The position numbers and the translations under genes were made by a program. From positions 124,001-188,000 of the forward strand of contig NZ_JOCX01000006.1 of assembly GCF_000717915.1 (NCBI RefSeq): a DNA stretch of 64,000 nucleotides. Direction: 5' to 3'. Position 1 is the stretch's first letter. Every line of letters begins with the position of its first letter. The DNA comes from Streptomyces sp. NRRL S-244. Lineage in GTDB: Bacteria > Actinomycetota > Actinomycetes > Streptomycetales > Streptomycetaceae. Below the pieces are notes generated by a model. It was not told the DNA's origin, did no database searches, and was given only the letters and a program-made list of their open reading frames with translations. This document shows, one piece after another, positions 36,667-44,752 of the stretch.

Positions 36667-38070
36667 TCAGCCCTGCGCGGTGATGCGCGCGAGGCGCTGG
36701 GCCTCTTCGCGGGTGGACACCGCGATGGCGTCCTCGTCGGCGAAGAGGAGTCGGTTGTTCTCGACGATCTGCTTGCCGTTGACGAACGACGCGGTCACCG
36801 GGGCGGCCGCACCGAAGACCAGCGCGGTGACCGGATCGGCGATCGAGGAGTGCAGGAAGGTGCTGATGTTCCAGAGCACCAGGTCGGCGCACTTGCCGGC
36901 CTCCAGCGATCCGATGTTGTCGGCCCGGCCGAGGACCTGCGCGCCGCCGTACGTACCGAGGCGCAGGGCCTGGCGCGCGTTCAGGGCACGCTCGCGGTGG
37001 ACCGGGTTCAGCCGGTTGATCAGCAGCGCGTTGCGCAGCTCGGTGTGCAGCTCACCGGACTCGTTGGAGGCGGTGCCGTCCACGCCGAGGCCGACCGGGA
37101 CGCCCGCGGCCAGCATGTCCGGGACGCGGGCGATGCCGGCGGCCAGACGGGCGTTGGAGGACGGGCAGTGCGCGACACCGGTCTTGGTGCGGGCGAACGC
37201 GGCGATGTCGGAGTCGTTCATGTGGACGCTGTGCGCCATCCACACGTCCTCGCCGAGCCAGCCGGTCGACTCGAAGTAGTCGGTCGGGCCCATGCCGAAG
37301 AGCTCGTGGCAGAACTTCTCTTCCTCGACGGTCTCGCTGCCGTGCGTGTGCATGCGCACACCGAGGCGGCGGGCCAGCTCGGCGCCCTGCTTCAGCAGCT
37401 CGGTGGAGACCGAGAAGGGGGAGCAGGGTGCGACGGCGACCTGGGTCATCGCGTCGAAGGAGGCGTCGTGGTACTTCTTCACCGTCGCCTCGGTGTCGGC
37501 GAGCGCACCCTCGAGGGTCTCGACGGCGTGGTCCGGCGGCAGGCCGCCGTCCTTCTCGCTGCGGTCCATCGAACCGCGGGCGAGGGTGAAGCGGACGCCC
37601 ATCTCGGACGCGGCGCGGATGATCGAGCCGGAGAGGTCGCCGGCGCCCTTCGGGTACACGTAGTGGTGGTCCATGGCGGTGGTGACACCGCCGCGGGCCA
37701 TCGCGGCGAGGGAGCCCTGGGCGGCCGTGTAGGCCATCTGCTCGTCGATGCGCGCCCACGTCGGGTACAGCGCGACGAGCCAGTTGAAGAGGTTGTGGTC
37801 GGTGGCCAGGCCGCGCGTGATCCACTGGTAGAAGTGGTGGTGCGTGTTGACCAGACCGGGGGTCACGAGGTGCCCGGTGCCGTCGATGCGGCGGACGACG
37901 TTGTCGAGGTTCTCGGGGGCCCTGCCCGCGCCGATGGACTCGATCTTGTTGCCGGCGATGACGATGTGGCCCGAGGCGTACTCGGTGTCGTTCGCGTCGA
38001 CGGTTGCGATCGCGCAGTTCTCGATGACGATGCGCTCTACTGCGCCGTCCTGGGCTGCCGATGCTGCCAT
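36667..38070 (-). CDS. 8-oxoguanine/guanine deaminase-type amidohydrolase
   Basis: A 467-aa cytoplasmic amidohydrolase. Metal ligands: VNTHHHFYQWITRG, the MHTHGSETVEEE His, MAHSVHM and the GLGVDGTASNE Asp. The sequence matches the ATZ/TRZ group annotated as 8-oxoguanine deaminase (8-oxoguanine to urate, EC 3.5.4.32); guanine deaminase is the alternative. ATG at 38070 follows GAGGAAG. Urate formed would feed the uricase operon directly upstream. Confidence 0.82.
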   Translation of the reverse strand: MAASAAQDGAVERIVIENCAIATVDANDTEYASGHIVIAGNKIESIGAGRAPENLDNVVRRIDGTGHLVTPGLVNTHHHFYQWITRGLATDHNLFNWLVALYPTWARIDEQMAYTAAQGSLAAMARGGVTTAMDHHYVYPKGAGDLSGSIIRAASEMGVRFTLARGSMDRSEKDGGLPPDHAVETLEGALADTEATVKKYHDASFDAMTQVAVAPCSPFSVSTELLKQGAELARRLGVRMHTHGSETVEEEKFCHELFGMGPTDYFESTGWLGEDVWMAHSVHMNDSDIAAFARTKTGVAHCPSSNARLAAGIARVPDMLAAGVPVGLGVDGTASNESGELHTELRNALLINRLNPVHRERALNARQALRLGTYGGAQVLGRADNIGSLEAGKCADLVLWNISTFLHSSIADPVTALVFGAAAPVTASFVNGKQIVENNRLLFADEDAIAVSTREEAQRLARITAQG

Positions 38071-38146
38071 GGGACTTCCTCGTGCTTTCAGTGGCGGTGC
38101 GGGCACGGCAAAACCCAGGGGATTTGAGTGCCGGAGCCGGGGGCCT

Positions 38147-38165
38147 GACAGCTGACAGTACTGTC
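38147..38165. promoter_or_regulatory. Palindrome upstream of the deaminase gene
   Basis: GACAGTACTGTC (38154-38165) is a perfect 12-bp palindrome, and TGACAG is repeated just beside it (from 38146 on). It lies 84 nt upstream of the deaminase ATG, in a gap of 191 nt. It does not match the other two palindromes of the purine genes. Confidence 0.45.
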
Positions 38166-38219
38166 GCCCCGTGAGTTGCGTCCGGGTGCCGATTCAGGAA
38201 GTGGGGGGCGTGTCGTGCG

Positions 38220-38248
38220 GTCCCGGGGCCACTGCGGGGCCCCGGGAC
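38220..38248 (-). terminator. Hairpin after the uricase operon
   Basis: A perfect 11-bp stem (GTCCCGGGGCC) with a 7-nt loop, 14 nt after the uricase stop on the minus strand. No T-run. Confidence 0.65.
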
Positions 38249-38261
38249 GCGCGTGCCGCGC

Positions 38262-39185
38262 TCAGAGGTTGGTCATGTCCACGGGGATGCGGGCGTCAAC
38301 GCCGTCCCGCAGGACCGTGGCCTCGATCAGACCGTACGGACGGTCCGCGGCGAAGTAGACCTCGTTGTCGTTCTTGAGGCCGAAGGGCTCCAGGTCGACG
38401 AGGAAGTGGTGCTTGTTCGGGAGCGAGAAGCGGACCTCGTCGATCTCCGAACGGTGGTTGATGATGCGCGAGCCCATCTGGTACAGGGTCTGCTGCAGCG
38501 AGAGGGAGTAGGTCTCGGCGAAGGCCTGGAGCATGTGCTTCTTGGTCTCGGCGTAGGACTTCTCCCAGTTGGGCATCCGCTGCTCGTCGTCGGTCCAGTT
38601 GAAGCGCCAGCGACCCGACACCTGGGTGGCCAGGATGCGGTCGTACGCCTCCTGCAGGGTCGTGTACTTGTCCTTCACGTAACCCCAGAACTCGGAGTTC
38701 GTGGAGTTCATGACGATCAGGTCCTTGAGGCCGGAGATGACCTCCCAGTTCTGGCCGTCGTACGTGATCTGGGTGACGCGGGTCTCCATGCCCTTGCGGA
38801 CGAAGGAGTGGTTGACCTCGTCGGAGCCGATGAACTTGGAGTTGGCGTCCGAGGTGGCGATCCGGTCCCAGGCGTACTCCTCGATCCGGATGCGCGCACG
38901 CTGGATCGGCTCCTGGCTGTTCACGAACCAGCGGGCCAGGTGGATGCCGAACTGCTCGGCGGACTCGATGCCGTACTCCTTGGCGAACGCGTACACCGTG
39001 TTCTTGGTGGTGTCCGTCGGCAGGACGTTGGCGTTCGAGCCGGAGTAGTGGACGTCGTCCATGTCGCCGGAGAGGGCGACCGAGACGTTCAGGTCCTTGA
39101 TGTGGTGGGTGTCGCCGTCCCGCGTGATCTTGACGACGCGGTTCTCTGCTTTGCCGTACTGGTTCTGGCCCAGAATCGTGGCCAT
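38262..39185 (-). CDS. uox: Urate oxidase (uricase)
   Basis: This oxidises urate to 5-hydroxyisourate, releasing H2O2 (EC 1.7.3.3); it needs no cofactor. 307 aa, normal length, with two tunnelling-fold repeats. Seen: YSGSNANVLPTDTTKNTVYAFAKE (active-site Thr-Asp), the HSFVRKGMETR segment, and LYQMGSRIINHRSEIDEVRFSLPNKHHFLVDL with the Asn/His region near the active site. It is the last gene of uraD-uraH-uox, 1 nt after uraH. The catalase gene downstream removes the peroxide. Confidence 0.96.
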   Translation of the reverse strand: MATILGQNQYGKAENRVVKITRDGDTHHIKDLNVSVALSGDMDDVHYSGSNANVLPTDTTKNTVYAFAKEYGIESAEQFGIHLARWFVNSQEPIQRARIRIEEYAWDRIATSDANSKFIGSDEVNHSFVRKGMETRVTQITYDGQNWEVISGLKDLIVMNSTNSEFWGYVKDKYTTLQEAYDRILATQVSGRWRFNWTDDEQRMPNWEKSYAETKKHMLQAFAETYSLSLQQTLYQMGSRIINHRSEIDEVRFSLPNKHHFLVDLEPFGLKNDNEVYFAADRPYGLIEATVLRDGVDARIPVDMTNL

Positions 39186-39186
39186 G

Positions 39187-39582
39187 CTAGCTCCCTCGGT
39201 AAACGGAGTAGCCGAACGGGTTGAGCAGCAGCGGTACGTGGTAATGCTCGCCCGGGTTCACCGCAAACGTGATGGTGACCTCGGGGAAGAACGCACCGCT
39301 GTCCCTTACGCGGGGGGCGTCCTGCTGCGCCTCGGCTTGCTTCTTCAAGAAGTACGTCTCGGTCTCGAAATCGAGACGTACGTGGGTGGTGCCCTCCGGC
39401 AGCGCCGGCAGGTCCTTGCATCGCCCGTCCGCATCGGTGGCGGAGCCGCCCAGGGCCGCCCACTCGCCGTCCAGACCCGTACGGGCCGACAGGGAGATGG
39501 CGACGCCCTCGGCGGGGCGTCCGATGCTGGTGTCCAGGATGTGCGTGGACACCGACGCGGTGGTGGCGGTACTCATGCTCAC
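39187..39582 (-). CDS. uraH: 5-hydroxyisourate hydrolase (transthyretin-like)
   Basis: This hydrolyses 5-hydroxyisourate to OHCU (EC 3.5.2.17). 131 aa. Motifs: STHILDTSIGRPA with the catalytic His, EVTITFAV, HYHVPLLLNPFGYSVYRGS with the family-defining C-terminal YRGS. It overlaps uraD by 4 nt and is followed by uricase. The N-terminal MSMSTATTA is a short extension. Confidence 0.95.
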   Translation of the reverse strand: MSMSTATTASVSTHILDTSIGRPAEGVAISLSARTGLDGEWAALGGSATDADGRCKDLPALPEGTTHVRLDFETETYFLKKQAEAQQDAPRVRDSGAFFPEVTITFAVNPGEHYHVPLLLNPFGYSVYRGS

Positions 39583-40097
39583 GCTCCTTCTTCTGCGAGT
39601 TCGACGAGGCGGGTCAGACGGATCCGGTTGATCTTCACCAGCTCGCCGCGGGCGATCTCCCGCTCCTGCTCCGGCGAATGGTCGATCCGGACCTTGACCG
39701 CGTCCCGCATGAACTCACCGGTCGCACCGGTGGCGCAGATGAGGAAGACGTGGCCGAACTTCTCCTGGTACGCCAGGTTCAGTTCGAGGAGCTCGTTCTT
39801 GAGCTCCTCCGAGGCACCGGCCATCCCGCGCTGCTCGCGGGCGGAGGTCGGGTCTCCCGGCTTCGGCCGGCCGATCGGCGCGTGGCCTGCCATCGCTTCG
39901 GCCAGGTCCTCGGCGGTGAGCTCCGCCATGGCGGCCTCGTTCGCGGAGAACAGGGAGTCGGCGCCGGCGAAGGGGCGCTGGGCGAGCAGCTTGCTCCCCC
40001 ATGCCGAACTGGCGCACACCTCGTGCAGCTCGGCCGTGGCCGCACTGTCGTCCAAGGCGTTGAACCGGGTGAGACCCGGGGTCGGACTCGAAGTCAC
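39579..40097 (-). CDS. uraD: OHCU decarboxylase
   Basis: This decarboxylates 2-oxo-4-hydroxy-4-carboxy-5-ureidoimidazoline to S-allantoin (EC 4.1.1.97). 172 aa; the catalytic region is GHAPIGRP with the conserved His, and LNLAYQEKFGHVFLICATG follows. The start is GTG at 40097 with GGAGG 6 nt upstream. It is the first gene of the urate operon. Its promoter has TCAAC-N5-GTTGA over the -35 box. Confidence 0.94.
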   Translation of the reverse strand: MTSSPTPGLTRFNALDDSAATAELHEVCASSAWGSKLLAQRPFAGADSLFSANEAAMAELTAEDLAEAMAGHAPIGRPKPGDPTSAREQRGMAGASEELKNELLELNLAYQEKFGHVFLICATGATGEFMRDAVKVRIDHSPEQEREIARGELVKINRIRLTRLVELAEEGA

Positions 40098-40139
40098 GGT
40101 AGGCCTCCGTGGCCTGTTGTTGCTTTGACGGGCTGCGCA

Positions 40140-40180
40140 TAGCTAACGCCCTCGACAACACGGCGTCAACACTTTGTTGA
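40140..40180 (-). promoter_or_regulatory. Promoter of the uraD-uraH-uox operon with TCAAC palindrome
   Basis: On the minus strand, TTGACG (40164-40169) and TAGCTA (40140-40145) are 18 nt apart. TCAAC-N5-GTTGA (40166-40180) covers the -35. The layout is the same as at the catalase gene. No perfect TTCC-N7-GGAA box is present. Confidence 0.65.
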
Positions 40181-40251
40181 AACTTCCCGTACACAAAAGC
40201 CGCCGCCCGGATGAATTGGGCGGCGGCTCGTCACCATGCGTCAGGCTGGTC

Positions 40252-40635
40252 TCACGTTTGGTTGCCTTTGTTGGCGTTTTCCCTGTTCAGGTAGTTGTAG
40301 ACCGTGAAACGGCTTACGCCCAGGGCGCCCGCGACCGTCTCCACGCCGTGCCGCACGGAGAAGGCGCCGCGCGCCTCCAGTATCCGTACGACGTCCTGCT
40401 TGGTCTTCCGGTCGAGCTGTGACAACGGTACGCCGTGCCGGCGCTCCAGCGCCGCCAGGATGTGGTCCAGCGAGTCGGACAGCTGGGGCAGCCGTACGGC
40501 CAGCAGGTCCTGACCCTCCCAGCTGAGCACGACGTCGTCGGGCTGCGCCAGGGCCGGATCCATCAGCTCGCCGCCCATCGCGTCCACCAGCGGCTTGACC
40601 GCGGTGACGAACGGGTGGTCGCGGGGCTCGGTCAT
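40252..40635 (-). CDS. DauR/YheO-like HTH protein
   Basis: A 127-aa putative regulator. The C-terminal part (about 70-120) reads LSQLDRKTKQDVVRILEARGAF and VETVAGALGVSRFTVYNYLNRE, the HTH_22 domain of DauR/YheO proteins. The N-terminal 60 residues look like a shortened PAS-like domain (LLAVRLPQLSDSLDHILAAL). It overlaps an 83-aa gene by 4 nt and precedes the uraD operon. It probably senses a purine-pathway metabolite; the target is not known. Confidence 0.75.
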   Translation of the reverse strand: MTEPRDHPFVTAVKPLVDAMGGELMDPALAQPDDVVLSWEGQDLLAVRLPQLSDSLDHILAALERRHGVPLSQLDRKTKQDVVRILEARGAFSVRHGVETVAGALGVSRFTVYNYLNRENANKGNQT

Positions 40636-40883
40636 GGGGTGTCCTCCCCGATCACGTTGACCTGGAGCGAGACGCGGGTGGCCCCGGACTCCAGCGAGTC
40701 GCGCAGCAGCGCGGCCACCGCGGTCAGCACCGCGTCGGCGTCGCCCTCGGCGGTATTGCCGAACGGGCCCACGTCGACGGCGTCCAGCTGGGCCTTCTGG
40801 ATGACCTCGCGAGCGGCCACGGCGTGGGCGGGGGCCTCTTCGAGATCGAAGGGCTCGGTCGTGAACTCCACTCTCAATCGCAC
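40632..40883 (-). CDS. Small conserved protein upstream of the HTH gene
   Basis: An 83-aa protein (MRLRVEFTTEPFDLEEAP...). It looks like a single alpha/beta domain with strands at both ends (RLRVEFTTEPF, RVSLQVNVIG). I do not recognise a family with certainty; a thiamine-binding-like (YkoF/MTH1187) fold is one possibility. It begins at GTG 40883 and is coupled to the HTH gene by ATGA. It is divergent from hyi. The pair may work as sensor and regulator. Confidence 0.6.
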   Translation of the reverse strand: MRLRVEFTTEPFDLEEAPAHAVAAREVIQKAQLDAVDVGPFGNTAEGDADAVLTAVAALLRDSLESGATRVSLQVNVIGEDTP

Positions 40884-40956
40884 GTGGTCAAGCTACCTCC
40901 CGGTCACGTTTTTTCGGCAGCCCGGGCTTGACATCCACGACAAGCCCGATGCAGTC

Positions 40957-40992
40957 TTCCATCAAGCAGAAACTAACTTCCGCAATACGGAA
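40957..40992 (+). promoter_or_regulatory. AllR-type boxes at hyi
   Basis: TTCC-N7-GGAA (40978-40992) is perfect with arms TTCCG/CGGAA. Its right arm is part of the GGAAGGAG ribosome-binding site of hyi. A second site, TTCC-N7-AGAA (40957-40971), has one mismatch; centres are 21 bp apart. A TTGACA at 40928-40933 may be the -35; the -10 is weak. Confidence 0.65.
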
Positions 40993-41008
40993 GGAGCGCA
41001 CACCCCTC

Positions 41009-41842
41009 ATGGGATACACGGACCAGCGCTTCGATGTGAACCTTTCGATCCTCTTCACGGAACTCCCGCTCCTGGAGCGTCCCGCGGCCGCCGCCGCGGC
41101 GGGCTTCACCGCGGTCGAGCTGTGGTGGCCCTGGATCGAGACCCCCACCCCCGCTCAGGAGGAGCTCGACGCCCTCAAGAAAGCCCTTGAGGACGCCGGC
41201 ACTCAGCTGGTGGGCCTGAACTTCTACGCCGGCCGGCTGCCGGGCCCGGACCGCGGTGCGGTCTCGGTACCCGGTGAGGAGTCGGACCGCTTCAACGCCA
41301 ACATCAACGTGGCCGCGGACTTCGCCGCCTCGGTGGGCTGCAAGGCGCTCAACGCCCTCTACGGCAACCGGGTCGAGGGTGTGGACCCGGCCGTCCAGGA
41401 CGAGCTCGCCCTGGAGAACCTGGTCGTGGCGGCCCGCGCCGCGGACCGCGTCGGCGCGATCCTGCTGATCGAGACCCTCAACAAGCCCGAGTCGCCGCTC
41501 TACCCGCTGGTGAGCGCCCCGGCCGGCGTCGAGGTCGTGGACAAGGTGAACGAGGCCACCGGCCTCGGGAACGCCAAGTTCCTGCTCGACCTGTACCACC
41601 TGGCGATGAACGATGAGGACCTCTCCGAGGTCATCGAAAAGTACGCCGCCAAGACCGGCCACGTCCAGATCGCGGACAAGCCGGGGCGCGGTGCCCCCGG
41701 CACCGGCGAGCTGCCCCTCGCGGAGCTGCTCGACCAGCTGAAGAAGGCCGGATACGAGGGCTACGTAGGCCTGGAGTACAAGGCCGCCGACGCCGCCGCC
41801 TCCTTCGCGTGGCTGCCGGCCGAGGCCCGCGCCGCCAAGTAG
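41009..41842 (+). CDS. hyi: Hydroxypyruvate isomerase
   Basis: This interconverts hydroxypyruvate and tartronate semialdehyde (EC 5.3.1.22). 277 aa, TIM-barrel of the xylose isomerase-like family: RFDVNLSILFTELPLLERPAAAAAAGF, VELWWPW, LIETLNKPESP (metal Glu), LLDLYHLAMNDEDL and GHVQIADKPGRGAPGTGEL. ATG at 41009, with AAGGAG 12 nt upstream that overlaps an operator box. It is followed by glxR 75 nt later. Confidence 0.92.
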   Translation: MGYTDQRFDVNLSILFTELPLLERPAAAAAAGFTAVELWWPWIETPTPAQEELDALKKALEDAGTQLVGLNFYAGRLPGPDRGAVSVPGEESDRFNANINVAADFAASVGCKALNALYGNRVEGVDPAVQDELALENLVVAARAADRVGAILLIETLNKPESPLYPLVSAPAGVEVVDKVNEATGLGNAKFLLDLYHLAMNDEDLSEVIEKYAAKTGHVQIADKPGRGAPGTGELPLAELLDQLKKAGYEGYVGLEYKAADAAASFAWLPAEARAAK

Positions 41843-41917
41843 GCGGACCAAGTCCGGGCGATCAGCCAGGCACCTCACGAACTTTTCGTACAAAGTATTA
41901 AGAGAAGGACCCTCATC

Positions 41918-42808
41918 ATGAGCAACCTCCCCAAGATCGCCTGGATCGGGCTCGGAATCATGGGCTCCCCCATGGCCGAGAACCTCCTGAAGGCCGGCTA
42001 CTCGGTCACCGGCTTCACGCTGGAGCAGGACAAGCTCGACCGCCTGGCCGCCGCGGGCGGCGCCGCCGCCGGCTCGATCACCGAGGCCGTCAAGGACGCC
42101 GACGTCATCATCACGATGGTGCCCGCCTCCCCGCAGGTCGAGGCCATCTCGTACGGCGAGAACGGCATCCTGGAGAACGCGAAGTCCGGCGCGCTGATCA
42201 TCGACATGTCGTCGATCACCCCGCAGACCTCGATCGACCTCGCCAAGAACGCCGCCGAGAAGGGCATCCGCGTCATCGACGCCCCGGTGTCCGGCGGCGA
42301 GGCCGGCGCCATCGAGGCCGTCCTGTCGATCATGGTGGGTGGCGAGCAGGCCGACTTCGACGCGGCCCTGCCGATCCTCGAGGCCCTCGGCAAGACCATC
42401 GTGCTCTGCGGTCCGCACGGCTCCGGCCAGACCGTGAAGGCCGCCAACCAGCTCATCGTCGCGGTGAACATCCAGGCGTGCGCCGAGGCCGTGGTCTTCC
42501 TGGAGAAGTCCGGCGTGAACCTGAACGCCGCCCTGGACGTCCTCAACGGCGGTCTGGCCGGCTCCACGGTCCTGACCCGCAAGAAGGACAACTTCCTGAA
42601 CCGCGACTTCAAGCCCGGCTTCCGGATCGACCTGCACCACAAGGACATGGGCATCGTCACCGACGCCGCCCGCAACGTCGGTGCGGCCCTCCCCGTCGGC
42701 GCGGTCGTCGCCCAGCTGGTCGCCTCGCTGCGCGCCCAGGGTGACGGCGGCCTGGACCACTCGGCGCTGCTCCGCGCGGTCGAGCGCCTCTCCGGCGCCC
42801 AGATCTGA
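41918..42808 (+). CDS. glxR: 2-hydroxy-3-oxopropionate (tartronate semialdehyde) reductase
   Basis: This reduces tartronate semialdehyde to D-glycerate (EC 1.1.1.60). 296 aa beta-hydroxyacid dehydrogenase: Rossmann IAWIGLGIMGSPMAENLLKAG, substrate motif DAPVSGGEAGA, catalytic Lys in GSGQTVKAANQLIVA, and cofactor motif KDMGIVTDAA. It follows hyi and precedes the catalase gene on the same strand. AGAAGGA is 11 nt upstream of ATG. Confidence 0.94.
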   Translation: MSNLPKIAWIGLGIMGSPMAENLLKAGYSVTGFTLEQDKLDRLAAAGGAAAGSITEAVKDADVIITMVPASPQVEAISYGENGILENAKSGALIIDMSSITPQTSIDLAKNAAEKGIRVIDAPVSGGEAGAIEAVLSIMVGGEQADFDAALPILEALGKTIVLCGPHGSGQTVKAANQLIVAVNIQACAEAVVFLEKSGVNLNAALDVLNGGLAGSTVLTRKKDNFLNRDFKPGFRIDLHHKDMGIVTDAARNVGAALPVGAVVAQLVASLRAQGDGGLDHSALLRAVERLSGAQI

Positions 42809-42917
42809 GCGCCTCCCCTCTCGCAGGGGCTCTGAGTTTCGGATGGTGCCGGCGCTGACACCTGTCCTGTCGCGCCCAGGCGCCGGCACCGTCCGGATCA
42901 CCTCTCTCCATCTTTGT

Positions 42918-43007
42918 TCAACAAACTGTTGACGCTGCGTTCGGCCTGAAATTAGGCTGTTCCGCATGACGGAAGACGCTTTCCGTCAGCAGGTTTCCCG
43001 TACGGAA
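42918..43007 (+). promoter_or_regulatory. Catalase promoter with both palindromes
   Basis: TTGACG (42929-42934), 18-nt spacer, TAGGCT (42953-42958). TCAAC-N5-GTTGA (42918-42932) overlaps the -35, and TTCC-N7-GGAA (42960-42974, perfect TTCCG/CGGAA arms) begins two bases after the -10, at the expected transcription start. A further TTCC-N5-GGAA (42995-43007) overlaps the ribosome-binding site GGAAGG. Confidence 0.75.
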
Positions 43008-43014
43008 GGTCACC

Positions 43015-44472
43015 ATGTCGAAGCGCACGCTGACGACCGAGTCCGGCGCCCCGGTCGCCGACAACCAGAACTCCGCCACCGCCGGCGTCGGTGGCCCGCT
43101 CCTGATCCAGGACCAGCAGCTCCTGGAGAAGCTGGCCCGCTTCAACCGCGAGCGCATCCCGGAGCGCGTGGTGCACGCCCGCGGCTCGGCCGCGTACGGC
43201 CACTTCGAGGTGACCGACGACGTCACCGCGTACACCAGCGCCGCGTTCCTGAACACGGTCGGCAAGAAGACCGAGACCTTCCTGCGCTTCTCCACCGTCG
43301 CCGACTCCCTTGGTGGCGCGGACGCGGTCCGCGACCCGCGCGGCTTCGCGCTGAAGTTCTACACCGAAGAGGGCAACTACGACCTCGTCGGCAACAACAC
43401 CCCGGTGTTCTTCATCAAGGACCCGATCAAGTTCCCCGACTTCATCCACTCCCAGAAGCGCGACCCCTTCACGGGCAAGCAGGAGCCGGACAACGTCTGG
43501 GACTTCTGGGCGCACGCCCCCGAGGCGACGCACCAGATCACCTGGCTGATGGGTGACCGCGGCATCCCGGCCTCGTACCGTCACATGAACGGCTACGGCT
43601 CGCACACCTACCAGTGGACGAACGAGCAGGGCGAGGCCTTCTTCGTCAAGTACCACTTCAAGACGAACCAGGGCATACGCTGCCTGTCGGGCGAGCAGGC
43701 CGCCGAGCTCGTCGGCAAGGACGCCAACTCGCACCAGACCGACCTGCTCCAGGCGATCGAGCGCGGTGTGAACCCGAGCTGGACCCTCTACGTCCAGATC
43801 ATGCCGGCCGCCGAGGCCGCGGACTACCGCTTCAACCCGTTCGACCTCACCAAGGTGTGGCCGCACAGCGACTACCCGCTCCAGCGCGTGGGCCGCCTGG
43901 TCCTCGACCGCAACCCGGACAACGTCTTCGCCGAGGTCGAGCAGTCCGCCTTCTCCCCGAACAACTTCGTCCCGGGCATCACCGCCTCGCCGGACAAGAT
44001 GCTCCAGGGCCGCCTCTTCGCGTACGCCGACGCCCAGCGCTACCGCCTCGGTGTGAACCACACCGTGCTGCCGGTCAACGCCCCGAAGGCGACGAAGGCC
44101 GAGAACTACGGCCGCGACGGCGTCATGGCGCTGCGCAACGGCTCGCGCCACGACAAGAACTACGAGCCCAACTCGTACCAGGGCCCCGCCGAGACCGGTC
44201 TCGCGCTCGGCGCCCCGAAGGCCGTCTCCGGCTACACGGGCACCCACGAGGCCCCGGCCCACACCAAGGACGACGACTTCTTCCAGGCCGGTGAGCTCTA
44301 CCGCCTGATGTCGGAGGCCGAGAAGCAGCGTCTGGTGGCGAACATCGCCGGCGGCCTGTCTCAGGTCACCCTCGAGGACGTCATCGAGAAGAACCTGGCT
44401 CACTTCCACGCCGCGGACGCCGACTACGGCCGCCGCGTCGAGGAGGCCGTCCGCGCCCTGCGCGACGCCTGA
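43015..44472 (+). CDS. katA: Monofunctional haem catalase (clade 3)
   Basis: This splits H2O2 to water and oxygen. 485 aa small-subunit type. Active site: catalytic His54 in RVVHARGSAAYGHFEV, Asn in DLVGNNTPVFFIKD, proximal haem ligand Tyr337 in RLFAYADAQRYRLG. ATG at 43015 has GGAAGG 6 nt upstream. It is placed in the purine-glyoxylate cluster and has the cluster's operators, so it most likely removes peroxide from uricase rather than acting in general stress only. Confidence 0.95.
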   Translation: MSKRTLTTESGAPVADNQNSATAGVGGPLLIQDQQLLEKLARFNRERIPERVVHARGSAAYGHFEVTDDVTAYTSAAFLNTVGKKTETFLRFSTVADSLGGADAVRDPRGFALKFYTEEGNYDLVGNNTPVFFIKDPIKFPDFIHSQKRDPFTGKQEPDNVWDFWAHAPEATHQITWLMGDRGIPASYRHMNGYGSHTYQWTNEQGEAFFVKYHFKTNQGIRCLSGEQAAELVGKDANSHQTDLLQAIERGVNPSWTLYVQIMPAAEAADYRFNPFDLTKVWPHSDYPLQRVGRLVLDRNPDNVFAEVEQSAFSPNNFVPGITASPDKMLQGRLFAYADAQRYRLGVNHTVLPVNAPKATKAENYGRDGVMALRNGSRHDKNYEPNSYQGPAETGLALGAPKAVSGYTGTHEAPAHTKDDDFFQAGELYRLMSEAEKQRLVANIAGGLSQVTLEDVIEKNLAHFHAADADYGRRVEEAVRALRDA

Positions 44473-44752
44473 GCCTCACAGCTGCACCGGGGACCTGGCG
44501 GGAGGTCAGGTCCCGGGTGCCGAGCCCGAACCGCGGACCCGGATGAGGGGTGGTACGCGGTAAGGGCCGGACGAGGGCCGCGACGGGCGAGTGAGCCAGT
44601 GCGGTGGTAATGGGTGCCGAGGCCCGTCTCTTGACCTGAGGGAGACGACGCCGGAGCTCTCGTCACCGCCCGTCGCGGTCCCAGCCACTCTCCTCCCACC
44701 TACTCCTTATATACAGGGGGCCACGCACAGAGCCCCCTGCATAGGAGCCGCC
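44473..44752. other. Intergenic region after the catalase gene
   Basis: No convincing gene. A hairpin CAGGGGGC-N10-GCCCCCTG (44714-44739) follows a TATATA at 44709-44714. GACCTGGCGGGAGGTCAGGTC near 44490 can also pair (read in parts) and may be a catalase terminator. Confidence 0.4.

Noticed and set aside
36335..36892. N-terminal extension of the purine permease
   Set aside because: The Pro/His-rich residues come from the G/T tract; GTG 36334 has a good Shine-Dalgarno and matches the usual NCS2 N-terminus.
42995..43007. TTCC-N5-GGAA before catalase as a standard box
   Set aside because: The spacing is 5 and not 7; noted only for its overlap with the ribosome site.
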